This document shows, one piece after another, positions 42,031 to 53,300 of a stretch of DNA of 64,000 bases; the first letter of the stretch is position 1; the number at the start of each line of letters is the position of its first letter. Both the position numbers and the translations under genes were made by a program. The stretch covers positions 18,557,949 through 18,621,948 of the forward strand of contig CM051000.1 in assembly GCA_027704905.1 (NCBI GenBank), read 5' to 3'. Under the pieces are notes generated by a model, which ran no database searches, was not told where the DNA came from, and saw only the letters and a program-made list of their open reading frames with translations. This stretch comes from Muraenolepis orangiensis. Its lineage: Eukaryota; Chordata; Actinopteri; Gadiformes; Muraenolepididae.

Positions 42031-42523
42031 GCCTAGTTGAACCTTATTTGTAAAGCCTGTACTGCTCTGCTCTCAGTTCGGGTCTTGCTGTCTGAGGAGA
42101 GGTACGTTGTTGTTTGTTTTTGTCCCGATTATAGTTTTACATTTATTTTTATTGTGGACGATGTAAACGTGAAGTAAAGGGGATAAGAAATGTTGGTCTT
42201 GCTGTATAAACATGCAGCTTGTCATTTGTATGTAAACGGTGTGGATTGTGGTTTTGTAAGTTTATCGTGGACACGTGCTTCCCCAATGCTAGCTACAGGG
42301 TCCTCCGTGTGTTTGTCTGCTAATATAGGCTGTGGTCGAATGTATTAAGCATTTGTATTCTATTTAATTAGTTAAATTCAGAAGCATTTGTTAATGAGTC
42401 AGTTCGCGTCTTGCTGTCTGAGGAGAGGAGATTGAGACCTGTGTGTGTGGGAGAGACCTCATGTTGCAAGTTTGTTGTTTTTTTGTTCTGTACAGGACAC
42501 AGCCATTACACTAGCTACCATGG

Positions 42524-42711
42524 AGAATTCTGTCAAATCCCTCAAAGCAACACCATTTGAAAGACGAACACTGCAAGAAAAACTCAGAGTGAAAGAGTTT
42601 GGACCTCATCAGCCTGACATCAGCATTCAGCATCCAGCAACAGACAGAGGAAGGCTATATATTCGGTCGTTTTCCAGAACCTGGTTTGCTAAGTGGTTCT
42701 TGTATAGTTAA
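42524..42711 (+). pseudogene. ZMYM-type hAT transposase N-terminal fragment
   Basis: An acceptor-like TGTACAG (about 42490-42496) precedes a frame starting at ATG 42521-42523 (MENSVKSLKATP). It contains FGPHQPDISIQHPATDRG and the RSFSRTWFAKW motif, typical of the N-terminal TTF-type region of ZMYM-like hAT transposases, then a stop. The catalytic domain is absent. Confidence 0.75.
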
Positions 42712-43341
42712 TATAGCATAGGTACATAGATTAAACTGTATATTGTATAGTAGTGTAGTGTACATAGGACCCAGTACCTTTTAATTTGTAAGCTTAACAT
42801 TGTATTGCATTTTATCTCAGGACTTGTATCAGGTCTATTTTATTATCTTCTATTTTGTTCTAATTACTTTTGCACAATCGAATGTAAGACCATATTTAGG
42901 TATTATTTTTGATGGCACACTGGGTAGTCTTTCTAATATAAGACCATATGTTTTTCTTATGTTTATTTTCTACTAGGCACCATATAATAAATGTTCTTTC
43001 ACCATAAGTTTCAAGTTTGTTTATTATTTGTCACAACAAAATACAGAATACTGATTGATTGTGCTACATACAGTAAAAATAAAGTAAAAAAAGAAATTAA
43101 GCAGTAAGTAAAGGAATGTTCAGTCAATATACATATATACAATACAGAGTAGAATGAGTAACGGTGAGGTTTATATTATGTATCGTTTTTTATTTTTAAT
43201 TAGCCCTCTCCGTCGTTTACATGGTGAAATGGCGCCACCGTCTGGGCAAATCCGGTATTGCACAGCAGATATGATTTAAAAAATATTTTTACCCCTGCGC
43301 CCCTCCTACTTCGGATGTCACCGGCCGCCACTGCTGCCACC

Positions 43342-44340
43342 TCACCCAAATCAGCTGTGACTATTACGAGTGTTGTTCCGGTCATCGTTGTCTGGCTGAT
43401 AGGCGCGAATTTCCCCTATACGAGGTATGTGAAGCTGCTGTTAGGACTTGTAACATTCTGTGTACCACTAAAGTGTTAATATGTGGCTGGTAAACGGCAG
43501 GCTTCTTGACAGCCCCAGCAGAGACGGTAACGAATCACCGCTGCGGAGGTGTCCAGTGAGGTGATTCCTAGTGGATGCGTTTGCATCAGGGGTGGGGGTG
43601 ACCAGAGGTAGGAGATTAATTGTATGTACATTGAAGGACATTCATATAACTCTTTATACAATTTCTAATTGCCTTTCTCCATTTATTTTAGGATTAGTTT
43701 GCTACTGTTTTGCCTTTCCTTTTCTTTACCTTAGGTTTTAGCTGTATTTTACCATGCCTAAAGGCTATTTGTTGCCTAAAGATTGATTTGCCTGCCTTCT
43801 ATGTTTAGATTATAGTCTAGTTTGTTGTATTGGTTTGATCTTTTGAACTCTGTGTGGGTTGATGTTTACGTCCATTGTCTTTGTTTATTAATGTGTGGTT
43901 TGATATTCAGTTTTTTTCTTTACTCTTTACTTTTATTTGTTTAATTTGGGCTTTTTGCCTCCAGTTTATTGCCGTATTTATATCAATTTATTGCAGTATT
44001 TATATCATCTAACCTCCTGTGAAAGGCTTCTCCCTCTGTGCCAAAACAAACCCTGTGCGTTTTTGCTCTACTTGGGTGTGTCGACTGGGGAAGCTGAATA
44101 AGTTTTAATCTACATTTTATCATACTGAACTTTACCTGATTATTTATATAATAAACCTTTGTACACATTTGAACTTGAGGCCACCTTGTCCATCCTTTTA
44201 TTCTTATCTGCGTGACTTGTCTGAAGGGCTCGTCTTGGGGGAACCAGGTTAGCGTCAAGTATCCTAACCTCCTTTATTATCGAACCCCCCCCCCCTTTCC
44301 GGGTGGGGCAGGTCACACTAGTTACAAACATATCACGTTA
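43342..44340. other. Unassigned; possible LTR-like sequence
   Basis: AT-rich with few open frames. AATAAACC near 44150 and a C run (44287-44298) are present, and the phrase GGGCTCGTCTTGGGGGAACC near 44226 looks like the leader of a retroelement, but I could not find paired ends. Confidence 0.35.
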
Positions 44341-46230
44341 TAACAATAAATGTTTATTGTATAACAATATACTATTTATCTTATTTTAATGTGAAAAACA
44401 TCTTGTTTGGGGACTTAAGGAAGAATCTGCAAACCGTCCACTGACAGTAGGCCTAATATAGCGATGTTTCTTGTTTACAAACAATGACATCATTTCCACA
44501 CGTGCACAGTTTTCAGGTGGTGCAAAAGGTCCTTTGTTATTGTTATCTTTAATATATCTTTAACATAGAAAGTATGGTGTGCTTGACTGCTTCACGCGAT
44601 TTCCTAGTCTCTGAATACATAAAAACTCAATCAAGTCACTAGTTCTCAAACTAACGTATGATAAAGGTTCAGCTTCACTTAGTAGTTTCAAAAACCTCGC
44701 ACATCCCTACTGACGTCCTCTTAAAGCCAGGCTAAACCTGTCTTCCAATCAAAAGCGGCACGTAAAACACATTTTCTTTAAACTATAATTACACTCTTAA
44801 CTATGTTATATTAGATTAACGTTACCTTCATTATCAGACTGCACTCGGCCTTCATCTGGTGGTTTTTCTCCTGTGGTGTCCTCTGGTGGTGACGTGTCCT
44901 TGGCAATGGCATGTCTGTAAAACAATTAAACAATACATTATGTCAAAACCAGACTGCTGTTCCTGACATCTCAGGAACAGCAGATTGGCTGCTCGTGATG
45001 TCAATCAAGTTGCAGGCACCAAAGGGAGGAGGGATGAAAATTGCAATGTCACGTGATCTACCAGCTTTCGATCTACCTGTAGATCTCGATCCACCTATTG
45101 AGCACCCCTTAACCATGACGTCTCTGTTTAAACCATTGGGTTTAAACCACAGCAACAACAGTTAGCCCTATGGGACAATTTGGTTGTTCATATTTGGGTG
45201 TGAGCAACTCCGTCATGTTGGTAAGTGTAATGAAGTACCATTAAACAAAGCCATCCAAACATTTAATGCTCATCTGCATAATTTTTTTAAATAAATTAAG
45301 ATACCAACAATGCCTGGTGGCAAACGCCTACTAAGATGGCTCCAGAGGGAGAGACTGTTGGCAAGGAAAAAGCGATGCCCTTTGCAACTACAGAAGGAAA
45401 TTTTAACAAACCAACACAACCAAGGATGGTTATAGGTGGTAAGAATCAGCATCACTAAACACTACACCAGCGCTCCAATTTGGGATTATCGTAATCTAGA
45501 TTTTTATTTTTTTTTAGCTATTATTTTGTGTTCATCCTCTTGTAATATACATACTTTTGTAATTGAAGTGTTTTATGTGTATATGTGAGCAACAAACAAA
45601 TAAAACTCCTTGCAAATGGAATTAGCCAATAAGCTGATTCTGATAAGAGAAGAGGTTAGCACAGTCTCTTGGGTGATAAGGCTTCAATTCCCATCCTATT
45701 CCACTTCCGGAGAAGTGTAACATCATTCACAGGCTCCAACACCTTGAGTTTGAAAGGATTCAGTGACCATGAGGTTAAATTGTACACTGCAATATTTAGT
45801 TTTAGGGTACTTGCATCCATATCAGTCATCAGACAATCATACAATTACAGCACATTTTGTACATAGTCCACCCATTTTATGTTACCAAAAATATTTTGAC
45901 AGGTTACATTTTTCACAATAGTAATACTAAATCCTTGGTTGCATATCCTTTGCATGCAGTAAGTAAGTCTGTGACCTGGGGGCATCACCAGAGGCTAGAT
46001 CTTCCCCAGTGATATTTGCTTTTTTTTCTCTTCAGTCTGTGAAATATACAGTATAATCTGACTTGGATTCAGATTGGGTGTTACATTTGTGAATTATCTT
46101 AATCCGTCCAAATAATCTAAATAACAAAACTTGCAAATACTTCTAATGCTAAATGTTAGTTGACAAATGTTTTGCCATCAACAATGTCCAGGACATAAAT
46201 TAATAAACACTTATCAACTACATTGACTAT
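44341..46230. other. No gene recognised
   Basis: Low-complexity AT-rich sequence with short open frames only. An imperfect inverted repeat (GTTCCTGACATCTCAGGAAC) lies at 44969-44988. Nothing else supports a feature. Confidence 0.5.
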
Positions 46231-46234
46231 TTAA

Positions 46235-46512
46235 ATCTATGTCCGCTTAGGGCCGAGACCAAATCTGGACATGGTGTCAGCAATGTGTGTTCTCATTGGT
46301 CAGAACACACCTTGGTCAGATGGTTCACGGATGGGTGGAAGGAAAACGGCTTCAATCAAGTCTTCATCCCGGTGAGTCCTGCTTTAGTACTAATGTAGTT
46401 ATACTGTCTTCATCCTGGTGAGTATTGCTCGAGTACTAATGTAGTAATACTGTCTTCATCCTGGTGAGTCCTGCTTAAGTACTAATGTCGTAATACTGTC
46501 TTCATCCTTATT
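46235..46512 (+). other. Gene-less lectin unit relic, truncated
   Basis: Matches the promoter flank of lectin units (GCTTAGGGCCGAGACCAAAT, ATTGGTCAGAACACAC at about 46297, then CTTCATCCCGGTGAGTCC) and three 46-bp donor repeats. It stops where a LINE tail begins (about 46513), so no exon follows. Confidence 0.75.
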
Positions 46513-46906
46513 CCTTCATCCTTATATTATGGAAAAAATACAACCACAGATAACGCAACAAAGGACTGGGACCCAGCCACGAACTGTATTCACTTTTACC
46601 GTCAGGCAGGCGATACCGAAGTATCAAGTGCCGTACAAATAGACTGTTCCAGAGACATACAGAGATAGCTTCCACAGTTGATTTATATATACATATTGCT
46701 CTTTTCTGTGCCGATATATTGCATTTTATAAATTGCATTTTATTTTTATTTTTTAACTTTATTCAATTTTTATTCTATTTTTATCTATTTTTATCTTATT
46801 TTTATAACTGCGGTCTGTCGTCGGGTATTGCACATAAGATTTTCACACCACTGCTTTATACTTGTGTAAACTGTGAAGTGACAATAAACTTGACTTGACT
46901 TGACTT
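46513..46906 (+). mobile_element. LINE 3' end with (TGACT)n tail
   Basis: A short coding-like stretch (GYRSIKCRTNRLFQRHTEIA-like, 46600-46670) is followed by an A/T-rich 3' UTR ending CAATAAACTTGACTTGACTT. This tail type differs from the (AATCT)n and (GAATCT)n LINEs above. Confidence 0.6.
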
Positions 46907-47185
46907 GGACTTACCTTCAGAGATCCGGAGGGACAATGGAGAGCGGGAGGAGGGGAGCCATTTCCCCGACCGGAGCCACCAAGCCCCGGGGAGTAACAAC
47001 AAACGCGCCCGCCGGAGAGGGTCTCGTGGCGGCCTACTGGTTAGGACACGCCAAAGGGAATGGAAACCAGCCCTAGCAAGCCAGCCCTACCTTGCCAATG
47101 TCCAGTCTCTCGCAAACAAGTCTGACGAACTGAACTGCCATTTTGCCTCGCAGCGGGACATCAGGGCGAGACGCGACATAGTCGG
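46907..47185 (+). pseudogene. L2-like LINE, ORF2 N-terminal fragment
   Basis: One frame reads RRGSRGGLLVRTRQREWKPA, then LANVQSLANKSDELNCHF, the conserved lead-in to the endonuclease domain of L2-type ORF2. It breaks off at an LTR fragment. Confidence 0.65.
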
Positions 47186-47413
47186 AGCTGGAAACACAGG
47201 TCCACGTGTAGGAGGGAGCCATAAGGTTATCAACGATCTCGCCCCCGACGTCGGACTTTGTCAGGATGGGTCTCAGGAAGGTTTGCAATGGTCAATCCCC
47301 GACGTCGGTCTTTGACTGCCTTAAGTAGGGTAGATCCCAGGTGTTCATTGGCCTCAGCCGGCCTGATTATGATGGGAAACACCTGGGATCAATTAGAGCG
47401 CGGGGGCACAACA
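47186..47413 (-). mobile_element. LTR fragment of the 34104-35582 family
   Basis: Minus-orientation match to 35242-35400 and 60880-61061 (ATCCCAGGTGTTCATTGGCC, CCTGGGATCAATTAGAGCGC, ending GGGGGCACAACA). The part corresponding to 60729-60880 is missing. Confidence 0.7.
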
Positions 47414-47525
47414 ATCTTCATCACTAAGGGCCGCAACCACCCTGGGCACCATCTCTTCTCCCCCCTACCGTCCGGTCGCCAGTTACGCAGCATCTGTACA
47501 AGGACTCCCAGGATAGTTTTTATCC
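47414..47525 (+). pseudogene. L2-like LINE fragment, C-terminal block
   Basis: CACCATCTCTTCTCCCCCCT and the CCGTCCGGTCGCC phrase encode the LPSGRR-type block near the LINE ORF end. The same segment is at 61570-61640. Confidence 0.55.
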
Positions 47526-47761
47526 TATAATGGAAAAAAACCTCTGTTGTTGTGACCATCTATGCCCCACCATATGTTGATTGAAGAATAGTAGGTATTT
47601 CTCTTTAACACCTCCAACCCCCGAGCCAGCTAGACATGGATAGTTGGGCTCTTTCAACCCTGAGGTGCTTTACTACTGTTGTGTATTCCTTAGCCCAGCA
47701 TGACGTCTGGCATTTCCTTGAGTCTTGTTTTGATTTGTTGTATTTTTAGTTAGAAGAGGAT
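47526..47761. other. No feature recognised
   Basis: Unique-looking sequence immediately left of the BEL/Pao element. The 5 bases before the LTR are AGGAT (47757-47761), the candidate TSD; its partner lies in or beyond the N gap. Confidence 0.5.
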
Positions 47762-48265
47762 TGTAAGAGCCATATTCATGTTTCTTTATTTTATGTAATT
47801 GTGCCCCGTGCCACTAGGGGGCGGTATTTGCTGGCTAGCTCAGCTGACCTCGGGTCAGCCCAGTTAGGCCATTTAACCTGGAGAAACCCAGACACAGGGG
47901 TTGCTGAAATGGGAAGCAAACAGTTTTTCGACTGTGCCTATGTGCCTATGTGCCTATGTGCCTATGTGGTATGTGCTTTGTAGTGTTTGCTGTGGCTAAC
48001 AATACGTTTTTGTTTGGTTACATTATGAGTTAACGTTATTGCCGCTGTATGTTAAAAGAAAGGAAAATAAACCTGCGTGATGAGAATGAACTATACTGAA
48101 CTCTCCGTGTTTGCTATGTTCGAGCGCACTAGGCGCACGTCTTAACTAAAGTTTCTTTAAAAGCAACCAGTACTAGACTATGTTTAGGACTTAGTCAGTA
48201 CATTTAGGTCGAAAAACTGCTTCAATAGGGATTACTGTTCATCAAGAGGACGCGGACCTGTTACA
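47762..48265 (+). repeat. 5' LTR of the BEL/Pao element
   Basis: 504 bp, starting TGTAAGAGCC and ending CTGTTACA, with TGTAA/TTACA inverted ends. It contains the GTGCCTAT repeat (four copies, 47937-47968) and an AATAAACC (about 48065) as candidate poly(A) signal. The end is set by the inverted repeat, since the second LTR is incomplete. Confidence 0.85.
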
Positions 48266-48626
48266 TTGTGGGTTTACGTGTTCGTTTGGAAATCACGGAT
48301 GTGAGGTGGGCAAATGTTTGGAGTTGCCGCTTGCTTATTTGAGCTGTACCGGAGCGAGCTACAAGGCCAGCGGAATACCAACATCATCACACCGGGACAC
48401 CATTCATCTAAGCCGGCCAACGCTCGATTGGGGTATGTGTTGATCAGCGCTGATATTATGAATGGCCATGGTAATTTGTGTGCACACATTCGCGTAAACC
48501 CAATGCATTGGTAGCAGACTCGCAACCGTCTAAAAATAACTTTGCGCGTCGAGACGAGTTGTTGCGCAACACAAACTATTTTGCGGGCTTATTGATTAAT
48601 AAGCCAATTAATTTCGCGTGGACATT
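48266..48626 (+). other. BEL/Pao leader between LTR and gag
   Basis: Non-coding leader that should hold the primer-binding site. I cannot assign the tRNA with confidence. TTGGTAGCAGACTCG at about 48509 resembles primer-binding leaders but lies unusually far from the LTR. Confidence 0.5.
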
Positions 48627-50378
48627 ATGGCCGATGAGGACAAACGCCAACTTGGCCTTGAGACTGAACTTGGTGTGGGTGAAGGGGTGAAATCTGTAAC
48701 TGAAAAACGTGTGGTTAAATTAACATCCAAAGCTTTGTTGGGGAAAATAAGTACTTTAGAACAGGAAAGAAAGTCTAATTTTGGTAAACTGTCGAAAGTT
48801 AAAGAATCTATTGCTAAATTGATGGTTGATAAAGAACATGTAAATGAGGTTGAAAATGCATTTATCACGTTCAATGAGTTGAGTGACAAAACACAGCAGG
48901 TGCATACATCTTTGTTGGGTTTATTGCCTGCTGATGAAGCAAACAAGCATGAAATATGGTACCAAGCTAAAATGTTGAATGTCAATGAATTTATTGTGGG
49001 TACAAATCAATGGTTGTCTGACACTAAAGCTTGTGCAGCTACCAAAGTGGTTGATGATCATGAGGATGATGATGATTTAACGGTACAAACTGAAACTCAA
49101 ACTGTCCAAAGTGAAAATGAAACACACACGGTTGTTGACGACACTTTAAAGGAAGATGAAAGGGATGATTCTCAAACTGTTGATGTCAATGCTGGAAATG
49201 GAAAGGATGTGGCAGAGGAGGATCAGATTCGACCTCAAGACAGCATTTCAAATGTGCAGTCAAGGCACCATTGGAGAAGTAGCAGAGCTTCATGTAACGG
49301 ATCCTCCACTTCTTCAGCCAGACGCATTGCAGAGGCGGAACAGGCCGCGCTCTTGGCTCGAGCTGCTGCTATAAAGGATATGCATGCATTGGAGGAGCAG
49401 GAGCTCATCTTGAGGAATAAAAGGGAGCAGCTTGAGCTGGACACTGAGATAGCTGCCGCTTCTGCTAAGCTAGCAGTGCTAAAGGTGGGTAGCAGCATCC
49501 ATTCAAGGCAATCCGATGGAATGGCCTCCTACATCAGGAAAGGGGCTAGATCTAAGCTCTCGCTCACCGCTCTCAATCCACAGGCCTCAATATTTGTGGC
49601 TACACCCTCACAGCAGCATGCACCTTTACCACAGCAAAGCAATGCCTCACCATCAACTATCATGCCAAATTTGGTGAAAAAGCAAGTTCATGTTACAACA
49701 TCTCTACCCACTCAGTTTGCATCACAACCAAAGCCAACTGTGAGTCAAGGCTCTCAACCCCCTCAGTTACATTCAAAGACAACCTACAGTCAAAGCTTTC
49801 AACCAACTCTAGGCCAACAAGTGTTTCAGCCCCTGCAAGGCCAAAATCAGACAGCAGGTCTTTTCAATCTGCTGCAACAACAGAATGACATAACAGCTCT
49901 CCTTGTTCAAATGCAAACGTCACAACTGCTGCCGCGCCGAGAAATTCCAACTTATGATGGAGATCCTCTGCAGTTCAACACATTTATGAAGGCGTTTGAG
50001 CACTGCGTGGAAGCAAAGACCAGCTGTAAAGGAGACTGTTTGTACTATCTTGAGCAGTACACTAGGGGGCAGCCAAAGGATATTGTACGCAGTTGCCTTC
50101 ATATGACTGCAGATAAAGGTTTTACTGTTGCCAAAAAGTTGCTCAAGGAGCACTTTGGCAATGAGTTCAAGATAACAGCGGCCTACATGGAGAAGGTCAC
50201 AGGATGGCCAAGTATCAAAGCTGAAGACACCAAAGCGCTCAAAGCTTATGGACTTTTCCTCCGTGAGTGTTCCAATGCTATGGATGATCTTCAGTACTTG
50301 GAGGAACTTAACATGCCAGCAAACATTAAGATTCTGAGTCAGAAGCTTCCATATAAACTCAGACAAGTGGAGAGCTAA
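48627..50378 (+). CDS. BEL/Pao Gag-like polyprotein
   Basis: 583 residues from the ATG at 48627 (MADEDKRQLG). The frame is open slightly upstream but has no better ATG. The N-terminal 130 residues are charged and helical, like structural Gag regions. An acidic linker (about 150-200), an Ala/Glu-rich coiled-coil-like segment (about 230-285) and a Gln/Pro/Ser-rich linker (about 330-430) follow. The C-terminal part (about 435-583) is the DUF1759 domain of BEL gag, starting PRREIPTYDGDPLQFNTFM and containing LPYKLR. The frame then stops at 50376-50378, while family-like residues continue in another frame from about 50365, so gag and pol are separated by a frameshift. Gag would form the particle in the cytoplasm. 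Confidence 0.85.
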   Translation: MADEDKRQLGLETELGVGEGVKSVTEKRVVKLTSKALLGKISTLEQERKSNFGKLSKVKESIAKLMVDKEHVNEVENAFITFNELSDKTQQVHTSLLGLLPADEANKHEIWYQAKMLNVNEFIVGTNQWLSDTKACAATKVVDDHEDDDDLTVQTETQTVQSENETHTVVDDTLKEDERDDSQTVDVNAGNGKDVAEEDQIRPQDSISNVQSRHHWRSSRASCNGSSTSSARRIAEAEQAALLARAAAIKDMHALEEQELILRNKREQLELDTEIAAASAKLAVLKVGSSIHSRQSDGMASYIRKGARSKLSLTALNPQASIFVATPSQQHAPLPQQSNASPSTIMPNLVKKQVHVTTSLPTQFASQPKPTVSQGSQPPQLHSKTTYSQSFQPTLGQQVFQPLQGQNQTAGLFNLLQQQNDITALLVQMQTSQLLPRREIPTYDGDPLQFNTFMKAFEHCVEAKTSCKGDCLYYLEQYTRGQPKDIVRSCLHMTADKGFTVAKKLLKEHFGNEFKITAAYMEKVTGWPSIKAEDTKALKAYGLFLRECSNAMDDLQYLEELNMPANIKILSQKLPYKLRQVES

Positions 50379-53300
50379 GGCATGTGAGATACTGGAAAGA
50401 ACTGGTCGAAGAGCACGATTCTCAGACATTGTGAAGTTCATCGAGCGCCAGGTCAGAATCATTTCAGATCCATTATTTGGTGACATACAGGACGCTTCAC
50501 CTGTTATCAAAGGAGCTATGAGAGCAAGCAAGATACAGGTGAGACCACAGCTGAGAAGAAACAGCTTTGCAACACAGGTAGTCATTGAGGATGGATGCAA
50601 AGCAGGCGCTCACAAGAATGAGGATGGATACAGCAAACCAGAGGGTGATGAGAAGGTGAAGGCTCAGAACAAAGTGACGTCCTTTACCAAGACTGATCCT
50701 ATTTCCTGCCTGTATTGTGATACTGGTGGTCATGTCTTGGAACAATGTTTTAAACTGGGAAGAAAGACACACAGGGAGAAACTGGACTATCTAAAGGAGA
50801 AGGGTCTGTGTTTCAGTTGCTTGTGTACAGGACACTTAAGCAAGAATTGCGACAGGCGCATCACTTGCAAAAAGTGCAACCGAACGCATCCCAGTGTTTT
50901 GCATATTGGAGAGAAGGAATGGGTTACTCAGAGGGATCAGAAGAAAACTGAGCATACAAAGACTTCTGACAGCTGTACAACATCCTCCGCTTGTGGTCTT
51001 ACAGGGGCTGGCCACTGCAATGGAATTCTTCCCATTTTGCCTGTTAAGGTGAAGAGCTCAAAGGGAAACAAGGTTATTGAAACCTATGCGTTTCTGGACC
51101 CAGGGAGTACAGGAACTTTCTGCACCAAGAAGCTCATTGATCGGTTGAACATGGAAGGACGCAAATGTAAGATTCATATCCGCACCTTGGGCCATAGTAA
51201 CGCAGTAGAAAGCTCCGTCGTTGACAGTCTGGAGATCTCAGGATTTTCTGGTGAGTGCTTCTATCCACTGCCCAAAGTGTGTACCCAGAAAGAGATGCCC
51301 ATCTCTACAGCCAACATAATCAGCGAAAGGGAGCTGAAAAAGTGGCCTTATTTAGAGGATGTAAAGATTCCCCACATAAACGCTGATGTTGACCTGTTAA
51401 TTGGCACAAACGCCTCCAAGTTGATGGAGCCTTGGGAGGTGATTAACAGTCGTGAAGGCGAAGATGGACCCTACGCGATCAATACCCTACTGGGGTGGGT
51501 AATAAATGGTCCTTTACGGGGAAGAAGCGACTGTGGAAGCGGCCACCATTCAGTTTACACCAACAGAATCGCCATTGACAGAATTGAAGAACTGTTAACC
51601 AGCCAGTACAACTACGACTTCAATGAGCGAGCTTCTGAGGAACAAGAAGAAATGTCAAGGGAAGAAAAGAAGTTTGTGGAGATAATGGAAAGCTCTGCTC
51701 AGCTTCAGAATGGACACTACACGTTTCAACTGCCTTTCAAAGGGAAAGATGTTTCAATGCCAAACAACCTCGGTGTTGCCATGCAACGTGTTCGTGGTCT
51801 AAAAAGGAGACTTCAGAAAGACGTAAGCTTTCATGAGGAGTACAAGAACTTTCTTGCTAATGTCATTAGCAATGGCTACGCTGAAGAGGTGCCAAGGCAT
51901 CAGTTTGAAACGCCAACAGGGAAGGTGTGGTATATCCCGCACCATGGCGTGTACCACCCACGGAAGGGAAAGCTAAGAGTGGTGTTTGACTGTGGAGCAG
52001 AGTACAAAGGGGTCTCGCTTAACAGTCAGCTTTTGCAAGGACCGAACCTCACCAGCTCGTTAGTTGGAGTTCTTATGAGGTTTAGACAGGAACAAGTGGC
52101 CATAATGGCAGACATACAGGCTATGTTCCACCAGGTTAAGGTAGCAGAGGAACACCAGGATTACTTAAGATTCTTATGGTGGCCTCAAGGTAACCTGGAG
52201 CAAGATCTGGTAGAGCATCGCATGACTGTCCATCTATTTGGAGCTGTTTCATCACCTAGTGTCGCCTGCCTTGCTCTTAGAAAGACTGCCGAAGACAACC
52301 AGGCTGACTTTCCAACAGAAGTGATCGAAACGGTCAAGCGCAACTTTTATATGGATGATCTCCTGAAAAGTTTGCCTTCTGAACAGGATGCAATCACCAT
52401 GGTTAAGAACCTTATAACCATTTGCAGCAAAGGAGGTTTCACCCTCACTCAATGGATCAGTAACAGTCGAGAAGTGCTGCAAAGCCTCCCAGAGGATCTC
52501 AAGTCCAAGAACCTGCATGAGCTTGATCTTGACAGGGATAAGCTGCCGTTGGACAGAGCTTTGGGTTTGCAGTGGTGCATAGAGACGGACACTTTTAAAT
52601 TCAAGCTGAAAGTCAAGGAGAAGCCGCCAACCAAGCGAGGCATGCTGTCCATCATCAGTTCCGTCTACGATCCATTGGGATTCCTGGCACCTTTCATACT
52701 CCCCGCCAAGCTGCTGTTGCAGGAGTTATGCAGGACGAAGTGTGATTGGGACGATCCAATGCCTCCAGCTTTCCAGCAGAAGTGGAACAAATGGCTGACC
52801 GATCTTGAGAAGGTGGCATATTTCAAGATCCCCAGATGTGTGAAGCCTGAAGGATTTGGGAGGATTGTCAGTGCCCAATTGCATCACTTCGCCGACGCAA
52901 GCGAGAACGGATATGGTACGGCTACTTACCTGAGGATGCAGAACATGGATATGAGGGTTCATGTTGCCTTCCTATTTGGCAAAGCCAGAGTGGCCCCCCT
53001 GGAGCCTGTCACCATTCCCCGTTTGGAGCTCACCGCAGCCGTTGTTGCAGTACGAGTGGACAAGATGCTTCAATTGGAGCTTCAACTTCCACTGAAAAGG
53101 ACCTGCTTTTGGACTGACAGCACATCAGTTCTTAAGTACATAAAGAATGAGGACCGAAGATTTCAAACCTTTGTTGCAAACAGGGTAACCACCATCAGGG
53201 ACAACTCGGAGGTTGAGCAGTGGAGATACATTCCCACGTCTCTGAACCCTGCTGACGATGCTTCACGTGGATTGAAGGCAGAAGATCTTGTGAAGCAAAG

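Larger units (their letters stand above)
41461..43333. mobile_element. Internally deleted hAT (ZMYM-type) element with perfect TSD
   Basis: 1873 bp bounded by CAGTGGCGGCTCG and GGCCGCCACTG. Both ends also share GGGGCGCAGGGG / CCCCTGCGCCCC. An exact 8-bp TSD, CTGCCACC, is at 41453-41460 and 43334-43341. It includes a long hairpin (41723-41792), GCATGCG-rich repeats (41930-42030) and one recognisable transposase exon piece (42524-42711). It cannot encode a full transposase. Confidence 0.9.
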
